Of a stretch of 64,000 nucleotides of DNA, positions 51,219 to 58,978 are shown one piece after another. The position numbers were made by a program, and so were the translations under genes. This DNA is from Paractinoplanes deccanensis. Lineage in GTDB: Bacteria; Actinomycetota; Actinomycetes; Mycobacteriales; Micromonosporaceae. The stretch is from positions 1-64,000 of the forward strand of contig NZ_BOMI01000104.1 of assembly GCF_016862115.1 (NCBI RefSeq). The letters run 5' to 3'. Under the pieces are notes generated by a model. It worked only from the letters and a program-made list of their open reading frames with translations. It searched no databases and was not told the DNA's origin. Within the stretch, counting starts at the first letter, position 1. Each line of letters opens with the position of its first letter.

Positions 51219-52114
51219 CGGACGGCCTCCTTCACGGAATCGCCGGCGGTCAGGGTGAGGAACATCTGCTCGAGCCCGCCACCGCCGGCCGGGCGCAGCT
51301 CGACCAGGACGAGCCCGGCGTCGGCCGCGGCCCGGCCGATGGTCTCCGCGCTCGCCTGCACGACGACGCCCCCGTCGGTTGTCTTCGTGCCGGACAGGCC
51401 GGCGCGCTTGAGCACCAGCTCGAGCGCGGCCGCGTCGAGTGCGCGGACCAGGGTGCCCGAGGCGGCGAGCAGCTCCGCCTTGCTTCCCTGGGCGACGACG
51501 CGGCCGCCGCCGATCACCACCAGCTGGTCGGCCACCGCCTCCACCTCGCGCAGCAGGTGGGAGGAGAGCAGCACCGTGCCGCCGCGGTCGGCGAAGTCGC
51601 GCAGCAGGCCGCGCATCCAGAAGATGCCCTCCGGGTCGAGGCCGTTCGCCGGCTCGTCCAGGATCAGCACGGCCGGGTCGCCCAGCAGGGCCAGGGCCAG
51701 GCCCAGCCGCTGCCGCATGCCGAGCGAGTACGCCCGTACCCGGCGCTTGGCCGCGGTCGCGTTGAGGCCCACCCGGTCCAGCGCCTTGGGCACCTCGCGG
51801 GTGTCGATGCCCATGGTGAGCGCGGCGAGGCTGAGCACCTCGCGGCCGGTCCGCCCGGCGTGCTGGGCCGAGGCGTCCAGCAGCACGCCGACGTGGCGGC
51901 CGGGATTCCCGAGACGCCGGTACGGGACACCGCTGACGGTTGCCGTGCCGGCCGTGGGCGGGGTGAGCCCGCAGATCATTCGCATGGTGGTCGACTTGCC
52001 GGCGCCGTTCGGGCCGAGGAAGCCGGTCACCGTGCCGGGTTCGCAGGTGAAGGACACGTTGTCGACGGCGGGATGGTTGCCGTACCTCTTCGTGAGATGT
52101 TCGACCGTGATCAT
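51215..52114 (-). CDS. ABC transporter ATP-binding protein (ABC-2 exporter)
   Basis: 299 residues from the ATG at 52114. Walker A GPNGAGKST (about 33-41), Q-loop region, signature YSLGMRQRLGLALALL and Walker B LILDEPANGLDPEG are complete. The C-terminal 85 residues form the accessory domain usual in drug-resistance-type (DRA/CcmA-like) ATPases. It powers the permease encoded next. The locus is divergent from a sensor kinase gene with 130 bp between starts; such kinase-regulator systems often control the neighbouring exporter. Confidence 0.94.
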   Translation of the reverse strand: MITVEHLTKRYGNHPAVDNVSFTCEPGTVTGFLGPNGAGKSTTMRMICGLTPPTAGTATVSGVPYRRLGNPGRHVGVLLDASAQHAGRTGREVLSLAALTMGIDTREVPKALDRVGLNATAAKRRVRAYSLGMRQRLGLALALLGDPAVLILDEPANGLDPEGIFWMRGLLRDFADRGGTVLLSSHLLREVEAVADQLVVIGGGRVVAQGSKAELLAASGTLVRALDAAALELVLKRAGLSGTKTTDGGVVVQASAETIGRAAADAGLVLVELRPAGGGGLEQMFLTLTAGDSVKEAVR

Positions 52115-52244
52115 GCTTCCAGCGTCGCGGTGCCGAGTGGGTACGCGCTTCGGCCGGAGGTCGCCGGCGGAGAACCTTGGTATATGGCCAACACCTACTT
52201 TGGTCGGTATCGGCCGGACCGGGGCCGCTCGTAGAGTCGGATCC

Positions 52245-53477
52245 GTGGGAAAGCTGAAGCCGGAGTACCAGTGGCTGTTGCCTGCGGCGCTGGACTCGGT
52301 CGCTCCGAAACGGCGGTCGACCCGCGACTGGGTCATCGACGTGATCTGCTTCGTGCTCGGCTACGGTTTCACGCTGCTTGCCACGATCGACCTGTTGCGG
52401 CCCCACCCGACGGTGGTGCCCGAGTGGGAGGGCGCGCCCGCCTGGTTGATCTGGCTCGACTTCGCCGTGGGCACGGTCGCGGCGCTCGGGCTGTGGTGGC
52501 GGCGCGGCCGATGGCTTGTCCCGCTGGCCGTCTTCTGCACCCTTGTCTCGCTGTTCGCGGTCGCCGCCGGGATCACGTGCCTGATCGTTCTGTTCACGGT
52601 GGCGGTGCACCGGCGGTTCGCGGTCATGGTCGTGTTCGCCGGTGGGGCGATGGTCACCAACGCCGTTTTCCCGTTGATCCGGCCCGAGGGCGAGAGGCCC
52701 TACTGGGAGACGATGGCGTGGGGCACGGTCTTCATCGTGATCGTCTGCCTGTGGGGCATGGTGGTCCGTTCCCGGCGTCAGCTCGTGCTGTCGCTGCGCG
52801 ACCGCGCCGAGCGGGCCGAGTCGGAGCAGCAGCTGCGCGTCGCCCAGGCGCGCTCCCTCGAGCGCAACCGCATCGCCCGCGAGATGCACGACGTGCTCGC
52901 CCACCGCATCTCGCTGCTCAGCCTGCACGCGGGCGCGCTGGAGATCCGCCCCGACGCGGCGCCGCAGGACGTGGCGACCGCGGCCGGCGTCATCCGGGCC
53001 AGCGCACATCAGGCGCTGCAGGACCTCCGCGAGGTGATCGGCGTCCTGCGCGCCGACGGGCCGGAGGGTGCGCCCGAGCCGCCGCAGCCGACGCTCGGCG
53101 CCCTGCCCGCCCTGGCCGACGAGTCACGCTCGGCCGGCGTCAAGGTCCGCCTCGACGTCCGCATCGAGCCTACGAGCGTGCCCGACGGCACGGGCCGCAC
53201 GGCCTACCGCATCGTCCAGGAGGGCCTGACCAACGCCCGCAAGCACGCGCCCGGCGCAACCGTCGAGGTGGCGGTCGACGGATCCGCCGGCGACGGCCTC
53301 ACCATCGACATCCGCAACCCGTGGCCCATCATCAACCCGCCGGTGGCCATCCCCGGCACCGGCACCGGCTTGATCGGCCTCACCGAGCGCGCCACTCTGG
53401 CCGGCGGCCGCCTGAAACACGGCCGCACCGCCGACAACCAGTTCGCCCTGACCGCCTGGCTCCCCTGGCCGCCCTGA
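52245..53477 (+). CDS. NarL-type sensor histidine kinase (HisKA_3)
   Basis: 410 residues from the GTG at 52245 (no ribosome site, perhaps leaderless). Five to six hydrophobic segments (about 25-180) are followed by a dimerisation helix with the phospho-acceptor His in RIAREMHDVLAHRISLLSLH (H215). A HATPase domain has YRIVQEGLTNARKHAPGA and GTGLIGLTERA. This is the class that pairs with LuxR-type regulators. It is encoded 576 bp before such a regulator, with only repeats between. Its signal is unknown; it may govern the divergent ABC exporter. Confidence 0.92.
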   Translation: MGKLKPEYQWLLPAALDSVAPKRRSTRDWVIDVICFVLGYGFTLLATIDLLRPHPTVVPEWEGAPAWLIWLDFAVGTVAALGLWWRRGRWLVPLAVFCTLVSLFAVAAGITCLIVLFTVAVHRRFAVMVVFAGGAMVTNAVFPLIRPEGERPYWETMAWGTVFIVIVCLWGMVVRSRRQLVLSLRDRAERAESEQQLRVAQARSLERNRIAREMHDVLAHRISLLSLHAGALEIRPDAAPQDVATAAGVIRASAHQALQDLREVIGVLRADGPEGAPEPPQPTLGALPALADESRSAGVKVRLDVRIEPTSVPDGTGRTAYRIVQEGLTNARKHAPGATVEVAVDGSAGDGLTIDIRNPWPIINPPVAIPGTGTGLIGLTERATLAGGRLKHGRTADNQFALTAWLPWPP

Positions 53478-53547
53478 GCCGCGACCGACCCCGATCCGGA
53501 CCCGGCCCGCGGTCCGGTCCCGAATCTGAGGCCGGCTCCGGCCCGCC

Positions 53548-53920
53548 GGTTGGGGTGGGGCCGGCTGGGCGGGGCTGGTTCGGGCGGCGCTGGTTGCTGC
53601 GGGGCCGATTGGGGCGCGGCTGGTTGGGGCGCGGCTGGTTGGGGCGCGGCTGGTTGGGGCGCGGCTGGTTGGGGCGCGGCTGGTTGGGGCGGCGCCGATT
53701 GGGTTGGGCTGGTTAGGGTGCCTCCGATTGGAGTGGCGCCGGTTGGAATGGCGCTGTGTGGAGCGGCGGCCGGTTGGGGTGCGGCTGGTTGGGGTGTGGC
53801 CGGTTGGGGTGTGGCCGGTTGGGGTGTGGCCGGTTGGGGTGCGGCCGGTTCGGGTCCGGCCGGTTCGGGTCCGGTCTGTTCCGGCCCGGTCTGGTCGGGT
53901 CCGGCGTGATTTGGTGCGGC
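53548..53920 (+). repeat. 15 bp G-rich tandem repeat between kinase and regulator genes
   Basis: About 25 copies of 15 bp units such as GGTTGGGGCGCGGCT, then GGTTGGGGTGTGGCC, and finally GGTTCGGGTCCGGCC fill most of the gap 53478-54053. The + strand, which would be the mRNA, carries regular GG and GGGG runs and could form G-quadruplex structures. Frames are open through it on both strands because 15 is divisible by three, but no start, family or codon signature supports a protein. Confidence 0.88.
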
Positions 53921-54053
53921 GGGGTTGGCTTGGCCCGTGCAGCTGAGGGTGCCGGTGTGTCGGCGTGGCGGGACGGGTGCGGTGGTTGAAGCGACTGGCT
54001 CCTAGGGTGGGGGAGGTTCTTGGCTGCGGTGCGGGTGTGGGGGAGCGGCATCG

Positions 54054-54749
54054 GTGAGTACGGATGCGGGGTCGGAGACACCGGCGGGGGAGTGGTCCGG
54101 GCCGGTTCGGGTGTTGATCGTCGATGACGACGCGCTTGTGCGGGCGGGTCTCACGATGATTTTGTCGGCGGCGGCTGACGTGGTCGTGGTGGGCGAGGCG
54201 TCCGATGGGGCGGAAGTGCCTGGGGCGGTGGCTGCGCATCGGCCTGACGTGGTGCTGATGGACATTCGGATGCCGAAGGTCGATGGGCTGGCGGCTACCG
54301 AGACCTTGCGGTCGCGTGCGGGGGCGCCCGAGGTGATCGTGCTGACGACGTTCGACGCCGACGAGTATGTGCTGCGGGCTTTGCGGGCGGGGGCCAGCGG
54401 GTTCCTGCTCAAGGACACGCCGCCGGCGGAGATTCTGCGGGCGGTTCGGCGGGTCGCGCAGGGAGAGGCGATGCTGTCGCCTACGGTGACGCGCCGGCTG
54501 ATCGCGCATGTGGCGGCGCCGGCGCAGCCGTCACAACTGCGCGCCCTCGAGCGGCTCGGCCGGCTCAGCGAGCGGGAGCGCGAGGTCGCCCTGGCGCTCG
54601 GGCAGGGGCGGTCCAACGCGGAGATCTCCACCGACCTGCACATGTCCGTCGCCACGGTGAAGGCCCACGTCTCCCGGCTGCTGATCAAGCTGGAGCTGAA
54701 CAACCGCGTGCAGGTCGCCCTCCTCGTCCACGACGCCGGCCTCGCCTGA
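54054..54749 (+). CDS. NarL/LuxR-family response regulator
   Basis: 231 residues from a GTG preceded by GGGGGAG. The receiver domain has the acidic pair VDDD, phospho-acceptor D70 in VVLMDIRMPK and the conserved Lys in FLLKDTPP. The LuxR helix-turn-helix (about 165-225) contains LSEREREVALALGQGRSNAE and VATVKAHVSRLLIKL. It pairs with the HisKA_3 kinase upstream. Separation of the pair by a repeat tract is unusual, since such genes normally overlap. Confidence 0.94.
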   Translation: MSTDAGSETPAGEWSGPVRVLIVDDDALVRAGLTMILSAAADVVVVGEASDGAEVPGAVAAHRPDVVLMDIRMPKVDGLAATETLRSRAGAPEVIVLTTFDADEYVLRALRAGASGFLLKDTPPAEILRAVRRVAQGEAMLSPTVTRRLIAHVAAPAQPSQLRALERLGRLSEREREVALALGQGRSNAEISTDLHMSVATVKAHVSRLLIKLELNNRVQVALLVHDAGLA

Positions 54750-54757
54750 CGCAGGAC

Positions 54758-54778
54758 CGCGGCCGCGCGATGGCCGCG
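54758..54778 (+). terminator. Possible terminator after the LuxR-type regulator
   Basis: CGCGGCC / GGCCGCG, 7 bp stem with a 7-base loop, 8 bp after the stop codon. No T run. Confidence 0.5.
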
Positions 54779-55136
54779 AGTGCACGGCCGAGCCGAGCCG
54801 GATCGCCCGGGTCCGGACGTCCACGGTGGGCGGGAGTCGTGCCTGGTCGGCGATGGTGGGGTGAGCGAGGCACGGAGCCCGACGGCTGTAGCGGCCGTTC
54901 GGATCATGGGGCCGTGCGTGGGAGGCGCCTTGGGGGTGAGCGGTTCTCTCATGTCACCCGATCGAGTGACGGGTGGTCACCATGTGTGATCGGGGAGCAG
55001 GTGCTCTGAGCTGGGTCAACGGTGATGATCCGGGCATTCGGCGGGCGACTGTCGGAGGCGGGGTCACTCGGTGCGATCACGTGAACACGGTGTGAAACTG
55101 TCGCGCACGGGAGGTTTCCGGAGCTGGAGGGCCATC
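54779..55136. other. 358 bp spacer, no gene recognised
   Basis: No frame with conserved character. It must include the promoter of the PPOX gene. A short dyad TGTCACCCGATCGAGTGACG (54955-54974, inner ATCGA/TCACTCGAT type symmetry) is visible but unassigned. Confidence 0.4.
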
Positions 55137-55757
55137 ATGAACCACGGTGAGCGGCAACTGCAGGACAGGCTTGGCACTCGGGAGCGGGCCGACGCCTTCG
55201 CCGGCAGGCAGACCCTGGACCGCCTCAACGACAGGATGCGGCGGTTCATCGGGCGGCAGGAGATGATGTTCCTGGCCACGGCGGACGCCGGGGGTGGCTG
55301 TGACAGCACCTTCCGGGCGGGGCCGCCCGGGTTCGTGCGGGTGCTGGACGACGAGCACCTGAGCTGGCCGGAATACCGGGGCAACGGGGTCATGGCGAGC
55401 CTGGGCAACATCACCGAGAACGGGCATGTCGGGCTGCTGTTCATCGACTTCCGTGACGTGATCGGGCTGCACGTGAACGGCACGGCCGAGATCGTCGAGG
55501 ATCCGGGCGTGCAGGCGGATGTGCCGCCGGGGCAGCGCGCGCAGCTGTGGGTCGTGGCGCGGGTGCAGGAGGCATACATCCACTGCGCGAAGCGCATCCC
55601 GCGCATGATCCGGATCCCGCGGCAGCGCGGCCGGGACCTCGCCGTCGAGCAGCCCAAGAAGAGCGACTACTTCGTGCCGGCGCCGCCCCGCGGACTCACC
55701 GCCTGCGATGGTAAAGCCGACAAAGCGCTCGAAACGGCCTGCGAACACCGCGAATAG
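55137..55757 (+). CDS. Pyridoxamine 5'-phosphate oxidase-fold (flavin-binding) family protein
   Basis: 206 residues from the ATG at 55137 with GGAGGG upstream. After a helical N-terminus, RRFIGRQEMMFLATADAGGG, RVLDDEHLSWPEYRGNGVMA and then NGHVGLLFIDFRDVIGLHVN form the split beta-barrel of PPOX-class proteins, which bind FMN or F420. CDSTFRAGPPGF replaces the more usual substrate loop. The oxidoreductase substrate is unknown. Single gene. Confidence 0.85.
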   Translation: MNHGERQLQDRLGTRERADAFAGRQTLDRLNDRMRRFIGRQEMMFLATADAGGGCDSTFRAGPPGFVRVLDDEHLSWPEYRGNGVMASLGNITENGHVGLLFIDFRDVIGLHVNGTAEIVEDPGVQADVPPGQRAQLWVVARVQEAYIHCAKRIPRMIRIPRQRGRDLAVEQPKKSDYFVPAPPRGLTACDGKADKALETACEHRE

Positions 55758-55920
55758 CGCGGGCCTCGGCAGGAGCGCGGTGGCAGGGGTGAAGGCGCGG
55801 AGGGGGAGGGTGCGCGGGCGACACCGCGCGGCAGGGAATGGGTCGCCGCAGGATTGGGTGCGTGGGCGCAGAGCGCGGTGCAGGTGGACAGCGCTCGAGC
55901 GCGGCGAAGGCAGGGCCGCA

Positions 55921-55954
55921 AGGGCGGCGGCGCCCCGGCGGGCGCTGCCGCCCT
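55921..55954. terminator. Strong bidirectional terminator hairpin
   Basis: AGGGCGGCGGCGC (55921-55933) and GCGCTGCCGCCCT (55942-55954) pair at 12 of 13 positions with an 8-base loop. It lies between the convergent PPOX and dipeptidase genes. Three imperfect copies of GACTTCAGCGGGCCGGG follow toward the dipeptidase end (55955-56015). The rest of the 241 bp gap holds nothing recognisable. Confidence 0.75.
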
Positions 55955-55998
55955 GACTTCAGCGGGCCGGGCAAGGACTTAGCGGCCGGGCAGGGACT

Positions 55999-57180
55999 TC
56001 AGCGGGCCGGGGACAGGGGCCAGAGGGGCTCCTGGGCCAGGCGTTCCGATTCGCGGAGGACGCGGAGGATGTTGGCGCCGGCCAGTTTGTCCAGGTCGGC
56101 CTCGGACCAGCCTCGGGCTGACAGCTCGGCCAGGAGGCGGGGGTAGGACGCCACGTCGCGCATGTCGTCCGGTAGGTCGGTGGTGCCGTCGAAGTCGCCG
56201 CCCAGGCCGACGTGGTCGACGCCGGCCACGTCGCGGGCGTGGTCCACGTGGTCGGCCACCTGGGCGGCCGTGACCGGTGGGCGCGGGTTCGCCTCCAGCC
56301 ACGCGGCGAACGACGGGGCGGCCAGCGGGTCGGCGCCGGGCCAGGTCTGCACCGTGGACGGGTCCTCGCCGGGGCGGGGAGCCCGCGGCCAGCCCTCCGA
56401 CGTCGGCACGCCCAAGCGTTCCAGCTCCTCCTCGGCGGCCACCGACCACGCCCGGGCCTCGGCCGAGACGAACGGGGCCACGAACGTCAGCTGGATCACG
56501 CCGCCGTTGTCGCGCAGGCGGGTCAGCACGTCGTCGGGGACGTTGCGCGGGTGGTCGTGCAGGGCGCGGACGCCGGAATGGCTGAAGATCACCGGGGCGA
56601 AGGCCGTGTCCAGGGCCGCGTGCATCGTCACGGGGGCGACGTGCGACAGGTCGACCAGCACGCCGATGCGCTGCATCTCGCGTACGACCGCTCGGCCCTC
56701 GTCGTTGAGGCCGCCCACCCGGGGCTCCCGGACCGCCGAGTCGGCCCACGACAGGTTCTCGTTGTGCGTGAGGGTCACATACCGCACGCCGAGGCGGGCG
56801 AACGATCGCAGCACGCCCAGCGACGTCGCCAGGCTGTGCCCGCCCTCGATGCCGATCAGCGACGCGATCCGGCCCGCTTCGAGGGCGCGGGTCACGTCGT
56901 CGGCGCTGTAGGCGATCGCGAAGTCGTCCGGATACGCCGCCGCCATCCGGTACACGGCGTCGATCTGCTCCATCGTCGCCACCACCGCGGACGGCTCGTC
57001 CAGGTCGCCGGGCACGTACACCGACCAGAACTGCCCGCCCACCCCGCCGGCGCGCAGCCTCGGGATGTCCGTGTGCAGCTCCGGGCGCGGCTCGTCCAGG
57101 CCCGAGACGTCGTAACCGTAGCGTCCGCGCAGCTGCATGGGCAGGTCGTTGTGCCCGTCGATGATCGGCATCATGCTCAC
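55999..57180 (-). CDS. M19 membrane-dipeptidase-family zinc peptidase
   Basis: 393 residues from a GTG (or ATG at 57174). The metal ligands are visible: PIIDGHNDLP (His, Asp), the bridging Glu in GIEGGHS (about 112), and His in VDLSHVAP and FSHSG. THNENL and DHVGLGGDFDG are also family-specific. It hydrolyses dipeptides, possibly including D-amino-acid-containing ones. There is no signal peptide, so unlike the mammalian renal enzyme it is cytoplasmic. Single gene. Confidence 0.93.
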   Translation of the reverse strand: MSMMPIIDGHNDLPMQLRGRYGYDVSGLDEPRPELHTDIPRLRAGGVGGQFWSVYVPGDLDEPSAVVATMEQIDAVYRMAAAYPDDFAIAYSADDVTRALEAGRIASLIGIEGGHSLATSLGVLRSFARLGVRYVTLTHNENLSWADSAVREPRVGGLNDEGRAVVREMQRIGVLVDLSHVAPVTMHAALDTAFAPVIFSHSGVRALHDHPRNVPDDVLTRLRDNGGVIQLTFVAPFVSAEARAWSVAAEEELERLGVPTSEGWPRAPRPGEDPSTVQTWPGADPLAAPSFAAWLEANPRPPVTAAQVADHVDHARDVAGVDHVGLGGDFDGTTDLPDDMRDVASYPRLLAELSARGWSEADLDKLAGANILRVLRESERLAQEPLWPLSPAR

Positions 57181-57350
57181 TGGCTACCCGAGCAGGCAAC
57201 CAGAACGCAAGTCGGAACGAGAGTTGAGGAAAACGAGCGCCGCAACCTGACCGCACCGGCACGGGCACCCGCCGCGCACCGCCGGCCCCGGAATCTCTTT
57301 CGCATGCCCGGCCACAACGGTGCCGGACACAGCGGGGGGATGTTCTCAAG

Positions 57351-58898
57351 TTGCGTCGTTCGAAGCTGCACAGGTACACGGTCCTGACCGCCGCCCTCGC
57401 GGGCGTGAGCGTCACCGCTCTCACCGCGACCACGGCCGGCGCCGCGACCACGGCCGGCGCCAGCAAGACGATCAAGCTGGCGGCCGGTGACGACACGTAC
57501 GTCTCCAGCACGCGCACCGGCGCCGTCTTCGGCACCGAGGCGAAGCTGGTCACGGGCAAGCTCGGCACCGAGGTGAAGACCTCGTTCCTCAAGTTCGCCG
57601 TGCCGGCCGGCACCAAGGTGGCGTCCGCCCGCCTGACCCTCACGGCGCAGGCGAAGGCCACCGGCCAGCTCAGCGTCCGCAAGGTGCAGGACACCTCGTG
57701 GGCCGAGGGCAAGCTCACCGGCGCGAAGACGCCCGCGCTGGGCTCGGTGCTCGCCACCGTCACCCCGTACGCGGGCAGCTTCTCGATCGACCTCGGGAAG
57801 TCGGTCACCGGCGGGGGCACGTACGCCTTCGCCCTGACCTCCACCGCCGCGGCCATGCGCTTCAACTCCGCCGAGGCCAAGACCGGCGCCCCGGTCCTCG
57901 AGGTCACCACCGAGGGCGACGCGTCGCCGCCCGTGACGCCGGCGCCGGTGAAGCCGGCCGGCACCTGCACCACCGGCGACAAGCTCGTCCCGACCTGCGG
58001 CGTCCTCTGGGGCGCGGCGGCCGGCGGCTTCACCGACGCCCCCCGCGACCAGGCGCTGAAGGACTGGGAGAAGCTCAGCGGCCGCACGTCGACGATCTTC
58101 CACACGTACCACAAGGGCGACGAGGTCTTCCCGACCAAGGCCGAGATCGCGATGACCGCGGACGCCGCGAACCCGCGCGTGCTGCTCACCAACTGGAAGA
58201 TCGCGTACGGCTCGACCTGGGCGAAGGTCGCCAAGGGCGAGCAGGACAAGCGCATCGACGCGTTCGCCGCGCGCGCGAAGGCGTACGGCAAGAAGTTCTT
58301 CCTCGCCATCAACCACGAGCCGGAGAACGACGTCGTGGCCAAGGCCGGCTCGGGCTTCGAGGCGAAGGACTTCGCCGCGATGTACCGCCACACCATCGAG
58401 CGGCTGCGCGCCAAGGGCGTCACCAACGTGGTCAACGTGATGGCGTACATGGGCAATGAGAAGTGGATGGCGCAGAGCTGGTGGAAGGACCTGTGGCCCG
58501 GTGACGACATCGTCGACTGGATGGGTCTCGACTCGTACGTGAGCGCCGAGAAGGGCTACTACCACTACGGCAACTTCGCCTCGCTGCTCGACCGCGCGCC
58601 GACCGGCGGCGGCCAGGGCTTCTACGACTGGGCGACCACCAAGCACGCCGCGAAGCCGATCATGGTGGCCGAGTGGGGCGCGTACCACCGCGTGGGCAAG
58701 GTGGCCGACAAGTCGCCGGTCTACCAGAACGTCCTGCCGGAGCTGGCCAAGCGGCCGAACATCAAGGCCATCGTCTACTTCGACACCGCGAAGGACGACG
58801 AGGGCGACCGTGACATCAGCATCAACAGCTCGGCGGCGTCGCTCGCGTCGTTCAAGAAGCTCGCCGCGGACCCGATCTTCAAGGTGAAGCTGGGCTGA
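57351..58898 (+). CDS. Secreted GH26-like glycoside hydrolase with N-terminal DNRLRE/CBM96-type module
   Basis: 515 residues from a TTG (the ATG at 57340 is out of frame). A signal peptide (about 1-31) is followed by a beta-sandwich module (about 38-187, AGDDTYVSSTRTGAVFGTEA, then LKFAVPAGTKVASARL) of the DNRLRE/CBM96 type. A Pro-rich linker leads to a catalytic TIM barrel (about 215-515). Acid/base Glu is in INHEPEND (E323 or E325) and nucleophile Glu in MVAEWGAY (E441), the GH26 pattern. Mannan or a related beta-glycan is the likely substrate, not proven. Confidence 0.85.
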   Translation: MRRSKLHRYTVLTAALAGVSVTALTATTAGAATTAGASKTIKLAAGDDTYVSSTRTGAVFGTEAKLVTGKLGTEVKTSFLKFAVPAGTKVASARLTLTAQAKATGQLSVRKVQDTSWAEGKLTGAKTPALGSVLATVTPYAGSFSIDLGKSVTGGGTYAFALTSTAAAMRFNSAEAKTGAPVLEVTTEGDASPPVTPAPVKPAGTCTTGDKLVPTCGVLWGAAAGGFTDAPRDQALKDWEKLSGRTSTIFHTYHKGDEVFPTKAEIAMTADAANPRVLLTNWKIAYGSTWAKVAKGEQDKRIDAFAARAKAYGKKFFLAINHEPENDVVAKAGSGFEAKDFAAMYRHTIERLRAKGVTNVVNVMAYMGNEKWMAQSWWKDLWPGDDIVDWMGLDSYVSAEKGYYHYGNFASLLDRAPTGGGQGFYDWATTKHAAKPIMVAEWGAYHRVGKVADKSPVYQNVLPELAKRPNIKAIVYFDTAKDDEGDRDISINSSAASLASFKKLAADPIFKVKLG

Positions 58899-58905
58899 TC
58901 CAGAT

Positions 58906-58936
58906 GGGGGCGCGCCTTCGCCGAAGGCGCGCCCCC
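58906..58936 (+). terminator. Terminator after the GH26-like gene
   Basis: A perfect 15 bp inverted repeat GGGGGCGCGCCTTCG / CGAAGGCGCGCCCCC separated by one base, giving a long G/C stem closed by a TTCGCCGAA-type loop, 8 bp after the stop codon. Confidence 0.88.
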
Positions 58937-58978
58937 GAATGTCTCAACTGTCCGGCCGCGGGCCCGATCATCTCCCAC

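Noticed and set aside
46962..53477. One + strand frame open for more than 2,100 codons
   Set aside because: It crosses well-supported genes on the other strand (MerR regulator, M6-like protease, ABC exporter). Only its last 410 codons, from GTG 52245, encode a recognisable kinase. The rest is a G+C-rich antisense shadow.
53550..53909. Repeat-encoded protein of GWGAAGWGAAG type
   Set aside because: It comes only from the 15 bp unit being divisible by three. There is no ribosome site and no conserved neighbour, and the frame is equally open on the other strand.
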